Source of the DNA: Planococcus liqunii
Lineage (GTDB): Bacteria; Bacillota; Bacilli; Bacillales_A; Planococcaceae
Length of the DNA stretch: 64,000 nt
Direction: 5' to 3'
NCBI RefSeq assembly: GCF_030413595.1
Contig: NZ_CP129238.1
Coordinates: forward strand, 3,162,001 to 3,226,000
Part shown: positions 62,483 through 64,000 of the stretch, in pieces
Layout of the letters: the number at the start of each line of letters is the position of its first letter
Numbering within the stretch: position 1 is the first letter of the stretch
Program-made: the position numbers and the translations under genes
Notes under the pieces: model-generated
Told to the model about the DNA's origin: nothing
The model's input: the letters and a program-made list of their open reading frames with translations, nothing else
Databases searched by the model: none

Positions 62483-64000
62483 TTAAGGCTGAATTCCGGA
62501 TTTCATCCGGCTCGTTTCCAATTTCTCCTGAATCCGGATTTCCTGATGGGCCGGCGGGGAAAAACTGACGATGGTGTCACCTATTTTCGGCTCTACCGCC
62601 ATGCCCGTGGCAAAGAATTCGATTTTCCCTTGCGCCCGCTCCACGAATAAAGGAATCGTGCCGTCCACGGATCTCTCCCGAAAATCCGTATATGTGTATT
62701 GTTCGGTCAATTGCGTTTTCCGCATGGCGTACCCTTCTTCAGCTTTTGCTTCAAGTGCATGGATATTCCATTCCGCCCCGAACAAAGTTCTGCCGCTGAG
62801 CGAGGAATGGAAATCCTTTGGATCGCTTTGATGAATCGCGGTCTGGAACAAGTGCGTCCGCCCGAGTTCCGGCACGAAATTATTGATTACCAACGAATTG
62901 TACGAGTCCGTATCGGTGGCGACAATCATCGTTTCATACGGTGTCAAATCAATCTCGTACTTGGTATGTTCCGACAGGATTTCGCCGGCAAAGCTCGGCA
63001 CCCCTGCCTGGCGCGCGAGCTGCAGATTGCCCCAAGCCGAGTCCATGATCAACACGTTTTTATTCATGCTTTGAAGCATTCTTCCAAGCCGGACCGCAAA
63101 CCGGCTGCTGCCGACAATTAAAATGCCGGGTTCCACGGAGGAGGTAAGGCCTAATTTTTTGCCGAGCCAGCTGATGGAAAAGCCATGCGCTATGACGGTT
63201 GAAAAGACTAAAGCAAAAGTCAGCGCCGTTAACAGCTCCGCATCTTCAAAGCCTGCGTCAAGAAGCGTAGTGGCGAAATAACCGGACACAGTCAATGCGA
63301 CGATTCCGCGCGGCGCGATCCAGCCGATCAAGGTCTTTTCCTGAACTGTCAAATCGGTGCCGATCGTCGAAAGCCATATCGACAGTGGCCGGACCACAAA
63401 GAGCATCGCCAGGACAAAGGCGATGATGCGCACATTAAAGATTTCAATCAGCACATCCAAACTGAGCGAGGCGGTCAGCATGACGAAAATGCTGGAAATC
63501 AGGAGGACAGAAATATTTTCTTTAAAATGGCGCATTTCGTTGATGGACGTAATGTTCATATTGGCCATCATGATGCCCATTGCCGTAACGGCCAGCAAGC
63601 CGGTTTCATGCATCACCATATCTGAGATGGTGAACACCAATAGCACAAAGGCAAACACCATTGGCGATTTAAGGTATTCGGGAATCTGCCCTTTTTCGAA
63701 CATCCGCCCCATTCCCCATCCGGCGCCCATTCCGAGCAGCACTGCAAACAGCGCCGCTAAAAAGAACAAGCCGAATGCCGCCGCTGATTCTTCGCCCATG
63801 GCGAACAGCACAAATTGAAAAGCGAATAAGGCCAGCAAAGCGCCGAACGGATCGACCACGATGCCTTCCCATTTTAAAATGGCCGCAGGGCGGGCTTTCA
63901 GTTTTGCCTGCCGCAATAAAGGCAGAATCACCGTCGGTCCGGTCACAATAAACAAACCGCCGATGACGAACGAAACCGCAATGGACAATCCTGCCAGATA
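62483..64000 (-). CDS. CPA1-type Na+(K+)/H+ antiporter with C-terminal TrkA-N domain (partial, N-terminus outside window)
   Basis: About 505 residues are visible; the frame runs off position 64000 with YLAGLSIAVSFVIGG, so the first helices are missing. Exchanger domain: FIVTGPTVILPLL, KWEGIVVDPFGALLALFAFQ (with conserved Asp), and GWIAPRGIVALTVSGYFA with several more helices. A cytosolic RCK/TrkA-N domain follows (GILIVGSSRFAVRLGRMLQSMNKNVLIMD, IVATDTDSYNSLVINNF) and a TrkA-C-like tail. Role: pH and sodium or potassium balance at the membrane, probably gated by a nucleotide. Exact ion not determinable. Confidence 0.9.
   Translation of the reverse strand, partial: YLAGLSIAVSFVIGGLFIVTGPTVILPLLRQAKLKARPAAILKWEGIVVDPFGALLALFAFQFVLFAMGEESAAAFGLFFLAALFAVLLGMGAGWGMGRMFEKGQIPEYLKSPMVFAFVLLVFTISDMVMHETGLLAVTAMGIMMANMNITSINEMRHFKENISVLLISSIFVMLTASLSLDVLIEIFNVRIIAFVLAMLFVVRPLSIWLSTIGTDLTVQEKTLIGWIAPRGIVALTVSGYFATTLLDAGFEDAELLTALTFALVFSTVIAHGFSISWLGKKLGLTSSVEPGILIVGSSRFAVRLGRMLQSMNKNVLIMDSAWGNLQLARQAGVPSFAGEILSEHTKYEIDLTPYETMIVATDTDSYNSLVINNFVPELGRTHLFQTAIHQSDPKDFHSSLSGRTLFGAEWNIHALEAKAEEGYAMRKTQLTEQYTYTDFRERSVDGTIPLFVERAQGKIEFFATGMAVEPKIGDTIVSFSPPAHQEIRIQEKLETSRMKSGIQP

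Overview
The window is chromosomal DNA of a low-to-mid GC Gram-positive rod. Gene content and order (pyrG-rpoE, ywhB/ywhD, ywgA-ywfO-lipL-hemQ, ywdI/ywdK-ung-pdxK, yojF-bshB2, yrrT-mccAB, tcyABC) follow the Bacillus subtilis pattern, and the protein sequences fit the Planococcaceae (Planococcus/Planomicrobium type). That placement is inferred from protein resemblance, not from a marker gene. Most genes lie on the minus strand. Both window ends cut a gene (pyrG on the left, a CPA1 antiporter on the right). I see no rRNA, tRNA, prophage, insertion sequence or CRISPR array.

Layout. 1-2400: pyrG with a complete GGGC-start attenuator, rpoE and a small membrane protein. 2.8-13.8 kb: an acyl-CoA catabolic block (thl, hbd, two acyl-CoA dehydrogenases, a TetR regulator, the B12-dependent fused mutase icmF), with a perfect CcpA cre site ahead of thl, then fadF behind a FadR-type operator. 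13.9-25.1 kb: one long B12 uptake and salvage operon below a cobalamin riboswitch (btuF, btuC, a btuD-cbiZ fusion, cbiB, cobD, cobU, cobQ, cobS, an alpha-ribazole-P phosphatase, a short cobU paralogue, an adenosyltransferase, cblT, cblS). It can make adenosylcobalamin from salvaged corrinoid, and icmF next door uses that cofactor. 25.1-30.1 kb: argS, ywiB, hmoB, speB, speE. 30.1-45.5 kb: housekeeping and hypothetical genes, including hemQ, lipL, ung, pdxK, bshB2, an orphan Opp-type permease pair and a threonine dehydrogenase. 45.6-57 kb: sulfur and threonine metabolism (tcyABC cystine importer, M20 amidohydrolase, kbl, mccB, mccA, luxS, yrrT) plus a secreted zinc protease. 57-64 kb: a YczE-like membrane protein, a YbaK deacylase, topB, a NERD-domain gene, a flavin reductase and the antiporter.

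The most unusual structure is a set of intergenic arrays with a period of 21 bp (near 27.96, 35.11, 35.23, 49.55, 60.51 and 61.61 kb). Each locus has its own conserved core of 8-16 nt and a variable remainder. Two arrays with the same core flank the NERD-domain gene and end in nearly identical 24-nt sequences, so this gene looks like a repeat-bounded cassette. A second, unrelated family of GC-rich 110-140 bp structured units abuts the stop codons of icmF, speB and yrrT.
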